In this document: piece after piece, positions 1 through 6,852 of the stretch
Position numbering within the stretch: position 1 is the stretch's first letter
How the letters are laid out: the number at the start of each line of letters is the position of its first letter
From: Clostridiales bacterium UBA3953
GTDB taxonomy: Bacteria; Bacillota; Clostridia; Oscillospirales; CAG-272
Direction: 5' to 3'
Length of the DNA: 8,081 nucleotides
Assembly (NCBI GenBank): GCA_002385415.1
Contig: DGDL01000100.1
Span: 1-8,081 of the forward strand
Notes under the pieces: generated by a model
Told to the model about the DNA's origin: nothing
What the model saw: the letters and a program-made list of their open reading frames with translations, nothing else
Database searches by the model: none
Program-made: the position numbers and the translations under genes

Positions 1-19
1 GTTTCAGTATTCCTTTCAT
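1..19 (-). CDS. 5' end of a leftward gene cut by the window edge
   Basis: Reading leftward, an ATG at 19-17 is preceded by GAGGAG (25-30) with a 5-base spacer, a strong ribosome binding site. Only Met-Lys-Gly-Ile-Leu-Lys can be read before the window ends. A short Lys followed by hydrophobic residues would fit the start of a signal peptide such as those of the SBPs in this window, but six residues cannot identify a product. A probable promoter lies at 63-91. The existence of a gene start is well supported; its function is unknown. Confidence 0.6.
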
Positions 20-24
20 TTTTT

Positions 25-30
25 CTCCTC
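25..30 (-). promoter_or_regulatory. ribosome binding site of the left-edge gene
   Basis: GAGGAG on the minus strand, five bases (all A) before the ATG at 19. It is the main reason for calling a gene start at the very edge of the window. Confidence 0.6.
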
Positions 31-62
31 GTCTAAAATTTTACAATTTGTCTCGCATGCCT

Positions 63-91
63 ATTACAGCAACACCCGGAAGAAAGTGCAA
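63..91 (-). promoter_or_regulatory. probable sigma-A promoter of the left-edge gene
   Basis: On the minus strand, -10 TGTAAT (63-68) carries an extended TGC just upstream (69-71), and -35-like TTGCAC lies at 86-91, with a 17-base spacer. The -35 matches the consensus at only three positions, but the extended -10 can compensate. Transcription would start near 56, giving a leader of about 37 bases. A series of A-tracts (minus strand) begins right behind the -35. Confidence 0.45.
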
Positions 92-300
92 GCATATTTT
101 GAATATTTTTCTATTTTTTAGATATTTTTTCGATTTTATTCTTTTCGGGGTTTGGCTCAATAAGGAAAGGAGCCACATCCACAGTTTTATCTTTCACAAC
201 TAACTTAAAAAACTCAAAACATAACAAACGCTTTTTTCCTGATTGTATGTTGGTATATTAGGCTCAAATAAGCCCTATAATATGTTTTTATCAATAAACC

Positions 301-329
301 TTTACATTTCATCTTTGCTGGGCTACAAT
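301..329 (+). promoter_or_regulatory. sigma-A promoter of the metallophosphoesterase gene
   Basis: TTTACA (301-306) and TACAAT (324-329) are each one base off consensus and are separated by exactly 17 bases. The expected start is near 336, giving a leader of about 27 bases that contains the AAGGA ribosome binding site (349-353). Confidence 0.7.
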
Positions 330-362
330 GTAGAGGTCAAGTAAATTTAAGGAAGCGGAAAC

Positions 363-1187
363 ATGAATATTGTCAACACCCAAATTAACATTGGCGCCAG
401 CATTCCATTCCGGCTGCTGCATATAGGCGATACACACTTAACACTTGCCGACCGGCGCGAAAACGAACGCAAACTGAAACTCGCTGCCGAGCGCTCGCGG
501 CATTTTAATAACGCCGAACTCTACCTTTCCGAAGCCGAGCGGTATGCGCGCGAAAACAATCTTGTAATTGTACATACCGGAGACCTTATTGACTTTGTTT
601 CGGAAGCCAATCTCGACCGCGCCCGAAAATTTACCGTCGAAAACGATGTCTTTTTCGCTGCCGGCAACCATGAATTCAGCCTTTATGTCGGAGAAGCCTT
701 CGAGGATGCCGAATACCGAAACCAAAGCCTTGCGCATGTGCAAAAGTCGTTTAAAAACGATATACGGTTTGCAGCCAGAAAAATAAACGGCATAAATCTT
801 GTTGCCATCGATAATTCATATTACAGGTTCGAAAAGCCGCAGCTCGAAGCGCTTTTAGCCGAAATCGCGCTCGGTCTGCCCATAATTTTATTTTTCCATG
901 TCCCGCTTTTTGAGCCGGCGCTTTATAAAATCTCGATGGAACGCAATGAATGCGCTTATCTGACCTCAACGCCCGAAGAGCTTATGAACTCCTACAGCGA
1001 GTATCGTTACAGACAACAGAAAGCCGACGACATTACACTTGAGACAACCGAGCTGATAAAAACCGAGCCGCTTATAAAGGCTATATTTACAGGGCATCTG
1101 CATTACGATTATGAAGGGATGCTGACGGATACATTGCGGCAGTATGTAACCGGAATAGGAACCGGCAGGGTTATTGAAATTAGCTGA
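363..1187 (+). CDS. calcineurin-like metallophosphoesterase
   Basis: A 274-residue cytoplasmic enzyme of the calcineurin-like phosphoesterase superfamily, which hydrolyses phosphomonoesters or phosphodiesters at a two-metal centre. All signature blocks are seen in order: GDTH (D23, H25), GDLID (D74, D77), GNHE (N102, H103), a histidine in FFHVPL (H179) and GHLH (H245, H247). The metal ligand set is therefore complete and the enzyme is probably active. No signal peptide or membrane segment is seen, so it acts inside the cell. The ATG start is supported by AAGGA nine bases upstream and a promoter at 301-329. It has no co-oriented neighbour in the window and appears to be a single-gene unit. Substrate (nucleotide, phospholipid head group, sugar phosphodiester) cannot be deduced. 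Family call is firm; specific function is unknown. Confidence 0.92.
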   Translation: MNIVNTQINIGASIPFRLLHIGDTHLTLADRRENERKLKLAAERSRHFNNAELYLSEAERYARENNLVIVHTGDLIDFVSEANLDRARKFTVENDVFFAAGNHEFSLYVGEAFEDAEYRNQSLAHVQKSFKNDIRFAARKINGINLVAIDNSYYRFEKPQLEALLAEIALGLPIILFFHVPLFEPALYKISMERNECAYLTSTPEELMNSYSEYRYRQQKADDITLETTELIKTEPLIKAIFTGHLHYDYEGMLTDTLRQYVTGIGTGRVIEIS

Positions 1188-1243
1188 TTTAAACAACCAT
1201 GGATATTCCAAATAAACTATTCCCGTTACGCCATAAATCCAGT

Positions 1244-1274
1244 AAAAAAACCGCCTGCATAATGCAGACGGTTT
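1244..1274 (-). terminator. intrinsic terminator of the short SBP gene
   Basis: Reading leftward, AAACCG-T-CTGCAT and ATGCAG-G-CGGTTT form a stem interrupted by one mismatch (bases 1248-1274), with the loop around 1261. A run of seven T follows on the minus strand (1250-1244). It lies about 70 bases after the stop at 1342. Rightward the stem is followed only by TTTAG, so any termination of the metallophosphoesterase transcript would be weak. Confidence 0.8.
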
Positions 1275-1341
1275 AGCTGTTCATATTAATATGTAATATC
1301 CCCGGTAGTCCGGCTGTCTGCCGGCGCATATTGTAGCTGCT

Positions 1342-2223
1342 TTAGTTGTTATTTGATTTGAAAACTTCTATTGTTTTATCCAGAGCTTTTGTTGCCGCTT
1401 TTTCGCGTTTCGCAAAATATGAGGCAAATTCCCTGCCCCCGATGATATTGCCCGTAAGTCCTGATGCAATAGCACCCCAGTCATACATGCGCGCAAGGTC
1501 ATATACGGTGCTCGCAAGTATTATATCAAGCATTTCCGCCGACTCTTCGTCACGCAGTCCCTTGCCTGTTATTGTGATTTCATAATATGCAGGTGTGATA
1601 TAATAGGCTGACAGCACCGCAAGCGCCTGGAGCACGCTGCCCGACACCGACGTGTCTTTCACCGTAACCGGCACCGAAGCCGAAAAGATGTCATAAGGTA
1701 TTACATAAGAATAATATCTTTCCTGCGCTTCGTCGTATTTCGGCAGGGGGATTATACCGAAATCGTCCTCCATGGGGCGGAACAGGCGCACACAAGCCAT
1801 AACCTGCCCGCAAAGCAGTGCGCGGCCGTCCATAAATGCCTGCCCTTCATATTCGATTATAGTCAGATCGTTTTTGGAGAAAAGCGAGACAACCTTATCA
1901 TAGACCGACAGAAACCTGTCGCTGCCCGCAGTTATCACAGGGTTGCCATCGCTGCCAACTTCGCCGTTGAGTTCAGGGGCGCTGATTTCCGTAAGCTGCC
2001 ACCAGGAGTTATTGCGCGCCAATGCATTTACCGTAATCCCGTCGAGATTTATCTCCGGAAGTGTGTCGAGAATAGACGTTTCCGACGTTTCTGCGGAGGC
2101 GGATTCAGTATGCGGATCACCTGTAACGGTTTGCTGGGGCTGACCTGCGCAGGAAAAAGCCGATCCGATAAAAAGCAAGACTGCAACAATTGCCGACAAT
2201 ACACGTGCTTTGTCTTTTAGCAT
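1342..2223 (-). CDS. sugar-type ABC solute-binding lipoprotein with an in-frame lobe deletion
   Basis: A 293-residue surface lipoprotein related to the family-1 sugar SBPs. The start at 2223 is chosen because AGGAGG precedes it by six to seven bases and it gives a clean lipoprotein signal: Lys/Arg head, hydrophobic core 10-20, and SAFSC with the lipidated Cys25. A start at 2280 would add 19 residues but has no ribosome binding site. A Thr/Ser/Glu-rich linker runs to about residue 53. Residues 55-88 match the first strand of the SBP fold and stop at ELNGE; residue 94 onward (NPVITAGSDRF) matches residue 280 onward of the neighbour at 3342. About 190 residues, most of lobe 1 plus the EF-hand-like loop, are absent. 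The C-terminal half is well conserved: MEDDFGIIPLPKYDE (151-165), RDEES (224-228), EMLDII, VYDL. It resembles the SBP at the right edge more than the one at 3342. It may be a specialised short form, a decaying gene, or a misassembly; whether it still binds sugar is doubtful. Confidence 0.85.
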   Translation of the reverse strand: MLKDKARVLSAIVAVLLFIGSAFSCAGQPQQTVTGDPHTESASAETSETSILDTLPEINLDGITVNALARNNSWWQLTEISAPELNGEVGSDGNPVITAGSDRFLSVYDKVVSLFSKNDLTIIEYEGQAFMDGRALLCGQVMACVRLFRPMEDDFGIIPLPKYDEAQERYYSYVIPYDIFSASVPVTVKDTSVSGSVLQALAVLSAYYITPAYYEITITGKGLRDEESAEMLDIILASTVYDLARMYDWGAIASGLTGNIIGGREFASYFAKREKAATKALDKTIEVFKSNNN

Positions 2224-2352
2224 GAAGGCCCTCCTATTAGCTTTAAAATATTTGTTATTAAATTCTACTTTGGTTCCCATGCAAATGCATTTTGCTATTT
2301 ATCGCGCAGGTTTTTCGCGGTTTATTTGTGCATTTTGGCTACGTTGCGTTAA

Positions 2353-2381
2353 ATTGTATCATAAACTAAATTATTTTTCAA
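2353..2381 (-). promoter_or_regulatory. sigma-A promoter of the short SBP gene
   Basis: On the minus strand TTGAAA (2381-2376) and TACAAT (2358-2353) are separated by 17 bases, with an extended TGA just before the -10. Transcription would start near 2346, leaving a leader of about 120 bases before the ATG at 2223. The leader includes an in-frame ATG at 2280 without a ribosome binding site. No known riboswitch fold is recognised in it. Confidence 0.7.
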
Positions 2382-2390
2382 GCATTATAT

Positions 2391-2419
2391 GGCATAAAAA
2401 TCCCACGGTTTTTTATGCC
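2391..2419. repeat. perfect 10-bp inverted repeat between divergent genes, operator candidate
   Basis: GGCATAAAAA (2391-2400) and TTTTTATGCC (2410-2419) are perfect reverse complements with a 9-base centre. The element lies about 45-73 bases upstream of the start predicted for the short SBP promoter and 49-77 bases before the ATG at 2468. No T-run follows the stem beyond its own arm, so it does not look like a terminator. A protein-binding site shared by the divergent genes is the simplest reading, but this is inference. Confidence 0.5.
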
Positions 2420-2467
2420 TTTGCACATCGATGTTTTCAGTAATTTACATATAATCTGGAGGCAAAA

Positions 2468-3205
2468 ATGAAAATAAGACTTTTAAACTTTAACATTCAG
2501 CATTGCCGTGACTACATGCGCTCTCAAAAAGAAGGCAGGGAGATTATTGATTTTGACCTGATAGCAAACGCGATTAAGTCACAAAATGCGGATATTGTGG
2601 TGCTCAACGAGGTTAGAAACCAAGGAAATCATCCCGACTACACAGATCAGGCTAAAATATTGGCAGATAAAGCCGGTTTCGAATATTACAGGTTTGGAGA
2701 AGCGATAAAACTTGAGCCCGACCTGCCTTACGGTAACGCGCTGCTGTCAAAGCATCCTATTGCCGAATTTGATGTTATAAAAATTCCCGATCCGCCGGTG
2801 AAAGATGAAGATGCATATTATGAATCCAGAGCTATCATGAGGGCATTGGTTGACATAGGCGAAAAGCAATTGGTGGTTTTCGGCACCCATTTCGGTTTGG
2901 CAAACAGTGAGCAAAGGAATGCGGTTGCCACCACTGTAACACTTTTGGACCGGTGCAATTTGCCCCATGTTCTTATGGGAGACTTTAACATGGAGCCGAC
3001 CAATGAAAATTTGACGCCGATATACGACCGGCTAACCGACACGGCAGAATATTTTAAGGGCACTAAATTGAGCTTTCCTTCGGATAAGCCGGACCGTCGA
3101 ATTGATTACATATTTGTTTCAAAGGATATAAAAGTTACATATTCGGATATCCCCGAGATTGTTGCGTCAGACCATAGAATGGTAGTCGCAGACGTGGAAA
3201 TTTAG
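2468..3205 (+). CDS. endonuclease/exonuclease/phosphatase (EEP) family hydrolase
   Basis: A 245-residue protein of the EEP superfamily (DNase I / AP endonuclease / sphingomyelinase / inositol phosphatase fold), which cleaves phosphoester bonds with a divalent metal. Motifs seen in order: NFNIQH (residues 7-12), LNEVR with metal-ligand E48, YGNALLSKHPI (88-98), ESRAIMRA with R121, THFGL with H141, MGDFNMEP with D172 and N174, RRIDYIF with D213, and SDHRMV with catalytic-type D235 and H236. The active site is complete and the length is normal for a single-domain member. No signal peptide is seen, so it acts in the cytoplasm. GGAGG lies five bases before the ATG. It is divergent from the short SBP gene and 136 bases before the full-length SBP, which has its own promoter. 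No terminator with a T-run is seen after it, so some read-through is possible. Substrate is unknown. Confidence 0.92.
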   Translation: MKIRLLNFNIQHCRDYMRSQKEGREIIDFDLIANAIKSQNADIVVLNEVRNQGNHPDYTDQAKILADKAGFEYYRFGEAIKLEPDLPYGNALLSKHPIAEFDVIKIPDPPVKDEDAYYESRAIMRALVDIGEKQLVVFGTHFGLANSEQRNAVATTVTLLDRCNLPHVLMGDFNMEPTNENLTPIYDRLTDTAEYFKGTKLSFPSDKPDRRIDYIFVSKDIKVTYSDIPEIVASDHRMVVADVEI

Positions 3206-3268
3206 TAGCATGTAATGCATCCCCTCACATGGCGTATGCACGCAGATGGGACAGGCTGCCGCAGCCGC

Positions 3269-3297
3269 TTGATATTTCGGTCGATTAATAATATTAT
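3269..3297 (+). promoter_or_regulatory. sigma-A promoter of the full-length SBP gene
   Basis: TTGATA (3269-3274) and TATTAT (3292-3297), each one base off consensus, are separated by 17 bases. The expected start is near 3304, with a leader of about 38 bases carrying GAAGGAG (3328-3334) seven bases before the ATG. The -10 sits inside the 16-base palindrome at 3285-3300. Confidence 0.7.
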
Positions 3298-3300
3298 TAA
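3285..3300. repeat. 16-base perfect palindrome overlapping the -10 box
   Basis: TTAATAATATTATTAA reads identically on both strands and covers the -10 of the 3269-3297 promoter. A dimeric repressor bound here would block RNA polymerase. It is composed only of A and T, so a chance palindrome or simple melting element is also possible. Confidence 0.45.
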
Positions 3301-3341
3301 ATAAGGCATCCCTTTAAAATACAAATAGAAGGAGTTTTATC

Positions 3342-4790
3342 ATGAAACCGGCAAAACGCAACCAGATTCTGCCTATATTGCTCGCGCTGGTAACACTTGG
3401 CTCCACTTTTGTTTCCTGCGCAAAGTCCGCCGATTCCAGCGCCCCTGACGCCGGTACCGCTGCCCAAACCACAGAAGCGGAAACTACCAGCGCGCTGTCC
3501 ACAATTGAGAGAAAAGACTTTGGCGGATATGAATATAGGATTATATCGACAAACCAAGACAACCGTCATGTTGATGTCGTGGCGGAATCGGAAACCGGAT
3601 CGACGCTCAATGACCTTGTTTACCGCCGCAATCTTGTAATCGAAGAAACATTTAATGTGGTAATATCAGCCGAAGATTCCGATTTTGGCAGTATAAACTC
3701 GATGATCCAGCGAAATGTCCAGGCAGGCGACAATCCCTACTCGCTTTACATGACCAACTCGACAGCATACTCGCTTGCGGTATCCGGTTACCTTCTGCCA
3801 TGGAACAGCATAGAGTCGATGGACATCACCAAACCTTGGTGGGACCAAAAAGCAATTTCGGATATGTCCATAGGCGGCAAGTCATTCCTTATAACCGGCG
3901 ACATTTCCCCGACCTGCCTGTTGACTTCTGAATGTATCCTTTTCAACAAAAACCTTTTCGACGACAAAAATATCGCGTATCCGTATGACGATGCTTTTGC
4001 CGGCACCTGGACACTCGATAAAATGATAGCTCTTACCAAAGGGCTTACCACCGATCTTAACGGCGACGGAGAAATCAAAGTAGATGACGATCTGTATTCG
4101 TTTACTCTGTGGTTCGATGCGGGCACGGCATTGTTTTACGGTGCCGGAGGCTATCTTTCCAAAAAAGACGAATCGGACTATCCGGTTATAGATTTTGATA
4201 TAGACAAAATATCGACCATATACGATAAAATTTATAAGCTCGTCATTGAAAATCAGGCAAATTACTCAACGGTTGATCACGAGGGTACATTCAAATTGTT
4301 CAAGCAGGGGCGTGCATATTTCTGCGACATAACATTCCAGAAAATAGAGTTGTTCCTCCGGGATATGGAAGACGATTACGGAGTGCTGCCGCTTCCCAAA
4401 TTTGACGAAAGCCAGCCGTCTTATCTTACAAACGTTTCCGGTGCGGGTACAATGGTCGTCATGCCCAAAAGCGCCGTTGACCTTGATATAATAGGCACCG
4501 TAACCGACGGTATGGCTGCAGCGTCATATGATATGATAACTCCCAGCCTTTATGATGTCATCGCTTCCACCAAGAACGTGCGCGACGAACAGTCGTCAAA
4601 AATGGTTCAGCTTATAATCAGAAACCGGGTTTACGATCCCGTCCGCATGTATTTCATCGATGGCAACAATTTTGCCGACGATTTGCTTGCAAAAAAATCC
4701 GACTCGGTTGCGTCATATTTTGCTTCGGTACAGCAAAGAGGCGAAAAACAGCTCCAGAAACTTATCGAATCGTTTATAGAAAACAACTGA
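3342..4790 (+). CDS. extracellular sugar-type ABC solute-binding lipoprotein
   Basis: A 482-residue, full-length SBP of the family-1 (COG1653-like) group: it catches a saccharide outside the membrane and hands it to an ABC permease. A lipoprotein signal is visible: basic head, hydrophobic core 9-20, FVSC with the lipidated Cys26 (phenylalanine at -3 is unusual). A Thr/Ala/Ser/Glu linker runs to about residue 55. Lobe 1 begins DFGGYEYRIIS (59-69); the conserved PWWDQ (165-169) and a TGDIS turn (185-189) follow. An EF-hand-like loop with D238, N240, D242, G243 and D248/D249 probably binds calcium. Lobe 2 carries DMEDDYGVLPLPKFDE (341-356) and the family tail RDEQSSKMV and RVYDP (429-433). It has its own promoter and a strong ribosome binding site, and no permease or ATPase gene adjoins it. 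The family is firm; the ligand is unknown, with acidic oligosaccharides a guess from the nearby heparinase-like gene. Confidence 0.92.
   Translation: MKPAKRNQILPILLALVTLGSTFVSCAKSADSSAPDAGTAAQTTEAETTSALSTIERKDFGGYEYRIISTNQDNRHVDVVAESETGSTLNDLVYRRNLVIEETFNVVISAEDSDFGSINSMIQRNVQAGDNPYSLYMTNSTAYSLAVSGYLLPWNSIESMDITKPWWDQKAISDMSIGGKSFLITGDISPTCLLTSECILFNKNLFDDKNIAYPYDDAFAGTWTLDKMIALTKGLTTDLNGDGEIKVDDDLYSFTLWFDAGTALFYGAGGYLSKKDESDYPVIDFDIDKISTIYDKIYKLVIENQANYSTVDHEGTFKLFKQGRAYFCDITFQKIELFLRDMEDDYGVLPLPKFDESQPSYLTNVSGAGTMVVMPKSAVDLDIIGTVTDGMAAASYDMITPSLYDVIASTKNVRDEQSSKMVQLIIRNRVYDPVRMYFIDGNNFADDLLAKKSDSVASYFASVQQRGEKQLQKLIESFIENN
4053..4088 (+). other. EF-hand-like calcium loop coding segment in the full-length SBP
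   Basis: Encodes residues 238-249, DLNGDGEIKVDD, with Asp/Asn at loop positions 1, 3 and 5, Gly at 6 and Asp at 12, the pattern of EF-hand and dockerin loops. Calcium-binding loops are known in sugar-binding proteins such as the E. coli galactose-binding protein. Here it probably stabilises lobe 1. Confidence 0.6.
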
Positions 4791-4854
4791 TATTACGGAT
4801 ATTATAAAAAAGCTCGACGTGATGGCAAAATAAACAGCGCATCTGCAAATACAT

Positions 4855-4881
4855 AAAAAATCACGGCACCGCGGTGCCGTG
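4855..4881 (-). terminator. intrinsic terminator of the heparinase-like gene
   Basis: A perfect 20-base palindrome (4862-4881; half site CACGGCACCG) forms a GC-rich stem of eight or nine pairs. Read leftward it is followed by ATTTTTT (4861-4855). It lies about 110 bases past the stop at 4990, beyond the larger hairpin at 4885-4931. Confidence 0.75.
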
Positions 4882-4884
4882 GCG

Positions 4885-4938
4885 CCCGCAGAATCCGTAT
4901 TCATGCATGAAAGCTATACGGATTCTGCGGGTTTATTT
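4885..4938 (+). terminator. long hairpin terminator of the full-length SBP gene
   Basis: CCCGCAGAATCCGTAT (4885-4900) pairs perfectly over 16 bases with 4916-4931; the 15-base loop starts with a 10-base palindrome (4901-4910). Rightward the stem is followed by TTTATTT (4932-4938), giving a terminator for the SBP gene that ended at 4790. Leftward transcripts of the heparinase-like gene also fold it before reaching the T-run terminator at 4855-4881. Confidence 0.75.
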
Positions 4939-4989
4939 ATGTAGCTAAATCATGTATTGTAATTTTCCTGTTAAAACCCCCTCCCGTAC

Positions 4990-6852
4990 TCAATCCTTAT
5001 AAATTCGGACGCAGAAGCTTCCCTCTTTCGGCACGGCTTTTGTCATGACTATCCTATATATACCGTCATCTCCCCATGCTTGCCTGAGGCGTGCGTCGGT
5101 TGTGTCACAATGCTCGATGTCCGCTTTTGTGCTTTGGGAATCAAATTGCATGCAGAAGGACGTTTCATCGTTGATTTTGACTTTGATTGTTCCGTCTGCA
5201 GCCGATACCTGCGGTTTCTTCCACACCATAAAGTTTAGGCTTACTGTATTGCTCTCTCTTTCAAAAGCATAGCTATCGGTTATATCGATATATGCTTTGT
5301 CGTTTTTCCCTCGATACATCCGATATGTACGGTTATAATATACAGCCCCTGCCTCTTTTGGATAAGCATTTTGAATATCCAAAGAGAAAACGGCGTCCTC
5401 GTCTGTCGCATTGTACCGGACATTCGACGCTGAATACTGTCTTCCCGGCAACTGCATTTGCCCATTTATTGTGGGTATATTGTGATACTGCGACTGCATT
5501 GTCCATATTTCATATCTTTTAGCACTGAATGTTTTCTTTGTGTATGTTTCTACCCCTATGTCAATTATACCCGGCAATCCGTCCACGAATATTATGCAGG
5601 AGCCCACATCATTGTGGTTGTGGCTTTCGGCATTATGCCCTCCCTTGGCAGCAAGATATAACCCCTCGGGTGAGCCTTCCTTTTCCCTCGCCACCATGAC
5701 CTGTATACCGTCCATCCATACATCTCCGATATATGGAGGCCGAATCTTCTGACCTGCAAACTCTTCATAATTAAAAATAGCCGGAAGCGACCGCCTGAGA
5801 GGTTCTGCCCTAAAGTCGGCATTCGACGGTACGCCGACGGCAAGGGCTATCATATCCGGGTCTTTTATTCTCATGCCATAGCGGTAAATCATATCTTTTG
5901 ATATGTTGAGTTTGGCACCGCCGTCCGCAAAGTTGATAAAATATTTGTCCGCAATATGGCAGCGATATATATAGCGTCCGATTTGGCGCACCAGTTCGTT
6001 CGTAAAGAAATCGATTTTCCCGTCGGAAGCCAAATGCAGCTGATCGAGGCAGTCAAACAAAGCTCCGCCCGCTACATTCCAGTAGGACGTGCCTTCATCG
6101 CATCCTCCGTCATCGTGATAAGTATTAACAAAGCAGTCAAGACACCTGAGCATTTTTTCAATCGCATTGGCGCGTCTTATCCGGTCATTTTCATTTAAGA
6201 GAAAGACACTCATTACGTTAGCAACAATCCATGGCGTCCAGTTGTTTACGTCCTTTCTGACTGTGCCCATCCACCAAAAATCTTCGCGCGAGATAAAAGG
6301 CCCTTTAATGCGCTCTTCGAGCTCTATGTCAATCCTGCGGGTTATGAGATGGGTTACCTTGTTCAGCTCGTCGGCCAGAAGGTATTTTGTCCATGCCAGC
6401 AGCCCAGCTGTTTCCGCTGCGAACAGGTCTATGTATCTGTCTTCCACATCGGGCAGCGGTTCGTTTGCCCTTACGCCGTTATGGGCGGACACTCCCCAGA
6501 ACGATTCTTCACATATACACCATATTCCGTTAATTATATCGTCTATAAATCTGCCTTTCCCCTCCGCACACTCGCCAAGAACCAAGGCTGCCAAAGCTCT
6601 TCTTCGCGGGAAATGGCGGTCTTCGTAAGCTCTTCTGTCGCCTGTTCTCATGTATGCCATAAAACTCGTTGCCGGAAGGGAGGGCCACTGGAATCCCAGA
6701 TATTTCTCTGCCCCCTGTATACAGGCGCTTGCCACTTCTTCCGGAATGTTGTCCCATTTTTCCCGCTCGGTTGCTTTGGGATAGGGACGATAGCTTTGGG
6801 TGTCCTTTATCAGCTCAATAACTTTATTGCCCCTCATCCATTCAACAAACAT
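4990..6852 (-). CDS. heparinase II/III family protein (polysaccharide lyase-like)
   Basis: A 620-residue protein of the heparinase II/III family, which breaks uronic-acid-containing polysaccharides (heparin/heparan, alginate and related) by beta-elimination. The N-terminal part, to about residue 360, is helix-rich and fits the alpha/alpha toroid: NNWTPW (203-208) and DEGTSYW (252-258). The C-terminal part fits the beta-sandwich, with the family signature SHNHNDVGS (410-418), IDIGVETY (430-437) and a QYHNIPTINGQ segment (455-465). By position, Asn203/204, Tyr257 and His411/413 correspond to the Asn-Tyr-His type catalytic residues of heparinase III-like enzymes; this is motif matching, not an alignment. 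No signal peptide is seen, so it should act inside the cell on imported oligosaccharides. The ATG is supported by AAGGGAG eight bases upstream. An extended -10-like TGATACAAA upstream (near 6900) is a weak promoter candidate. It lies downstream of and co-oriented with the right-edge SBP, 270 bases away. Substrate is undetermined. Confidence 0.9.
   Translation of the reverse strand: MFVEWMRGNKVIELIKDTQSYRPYPKATEREKWDNIPEEVASACIQGAEKYLGFQWPSLPATSFMAYMRTGDRRAYEDRHFPRRRALAALVLGECAEGKGRFIDDIINGIWCICEESFWGVSAHNGVRANEPLPDVEDRYIDLFAAETAGLLAWTKYLLADELNKVTHLITRRIDIELEERIKGPFISREDFWWMGTVRKDVNNWTPWIVANVMSVFLLNENDRIRRANAIEKMLRCLDCFVNTYHDDGGCDEGTSYWNVAGGALFDCLDQLHLASDGKIDFFTNELVRQIGRYIYRCHIADKYFINFADGGAKLNISKDMIYRYGMRIKDPDMIALAVGVPSNADFRAEPLRRSLPAIFNYEEFAGQKIRPPYIGDVWMDGIQVMVAREKEGSPEGLYLAAKGGHNAESHNHNDVGSCIIFVDGLPGIIDIGVETYTKKTFSAKRYEIWTMQSQYHNIPTINGQMQLPGRQYSASNVRYNATDEDAVFSLDIQNAYPKEAGAVYYNRTYRMYRGKNDKAYIDITDSYAFERESNTVSLNFMVWKKPQVSAADGTIKVKINDETSFCMQFDSQSTKADIEHCDTTDARLRQAWGDDGIYRIVMTKAVPKEGSFCVRIYKD

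Larger units (their letters stand above)
20..362. other. divergent intergenic region of 343 bases
   Basis: This spacer separates the leftward edge gene from the rightward metallophosphoesterase. No open frame, tRNA or recognisable riboswitch is seen. It holds a promoter for each side (63-91 minus, 301-329 plus), a very AT-rich stretch with six spaced T-tracts (97-145), and two similar GGCTCAA(A)TAAG motifs (154 and 261), each with a small inverted repeat. No hairpin followed by a T-run is seen, which fits a divergent promoter region. Confidence 0.6.

Noticed and set aside
224..238. AAACGCTTTTTT as a catabolite-repression (cre) site
   Set aside because: Only the central bases fit; the outer conserved positions of the cre consensus do not match.
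2224..2280. Upstream ATG at 2280 as the start of the short SBP
   Set aside because: It has no ribosome binding site and would put 19 polar residues before the signal peptide; the ATG at 2223 has AGGAGG and a normal lipoprotein signal.
2450..2455. TATAAT just before the EEP-family gene as its -10 box
   Set aside because: Transcription would start within the ribosome binding site at 2458-2462, and no -35 lies at suitable spacing.
3252..3268. GGCTGCCGCAGCC hairpin as terminator of the EEP-family gene
   Set aside because: The stem is only five base pairs and is not followed by a T-run; it directly precedes the next gene's -35.
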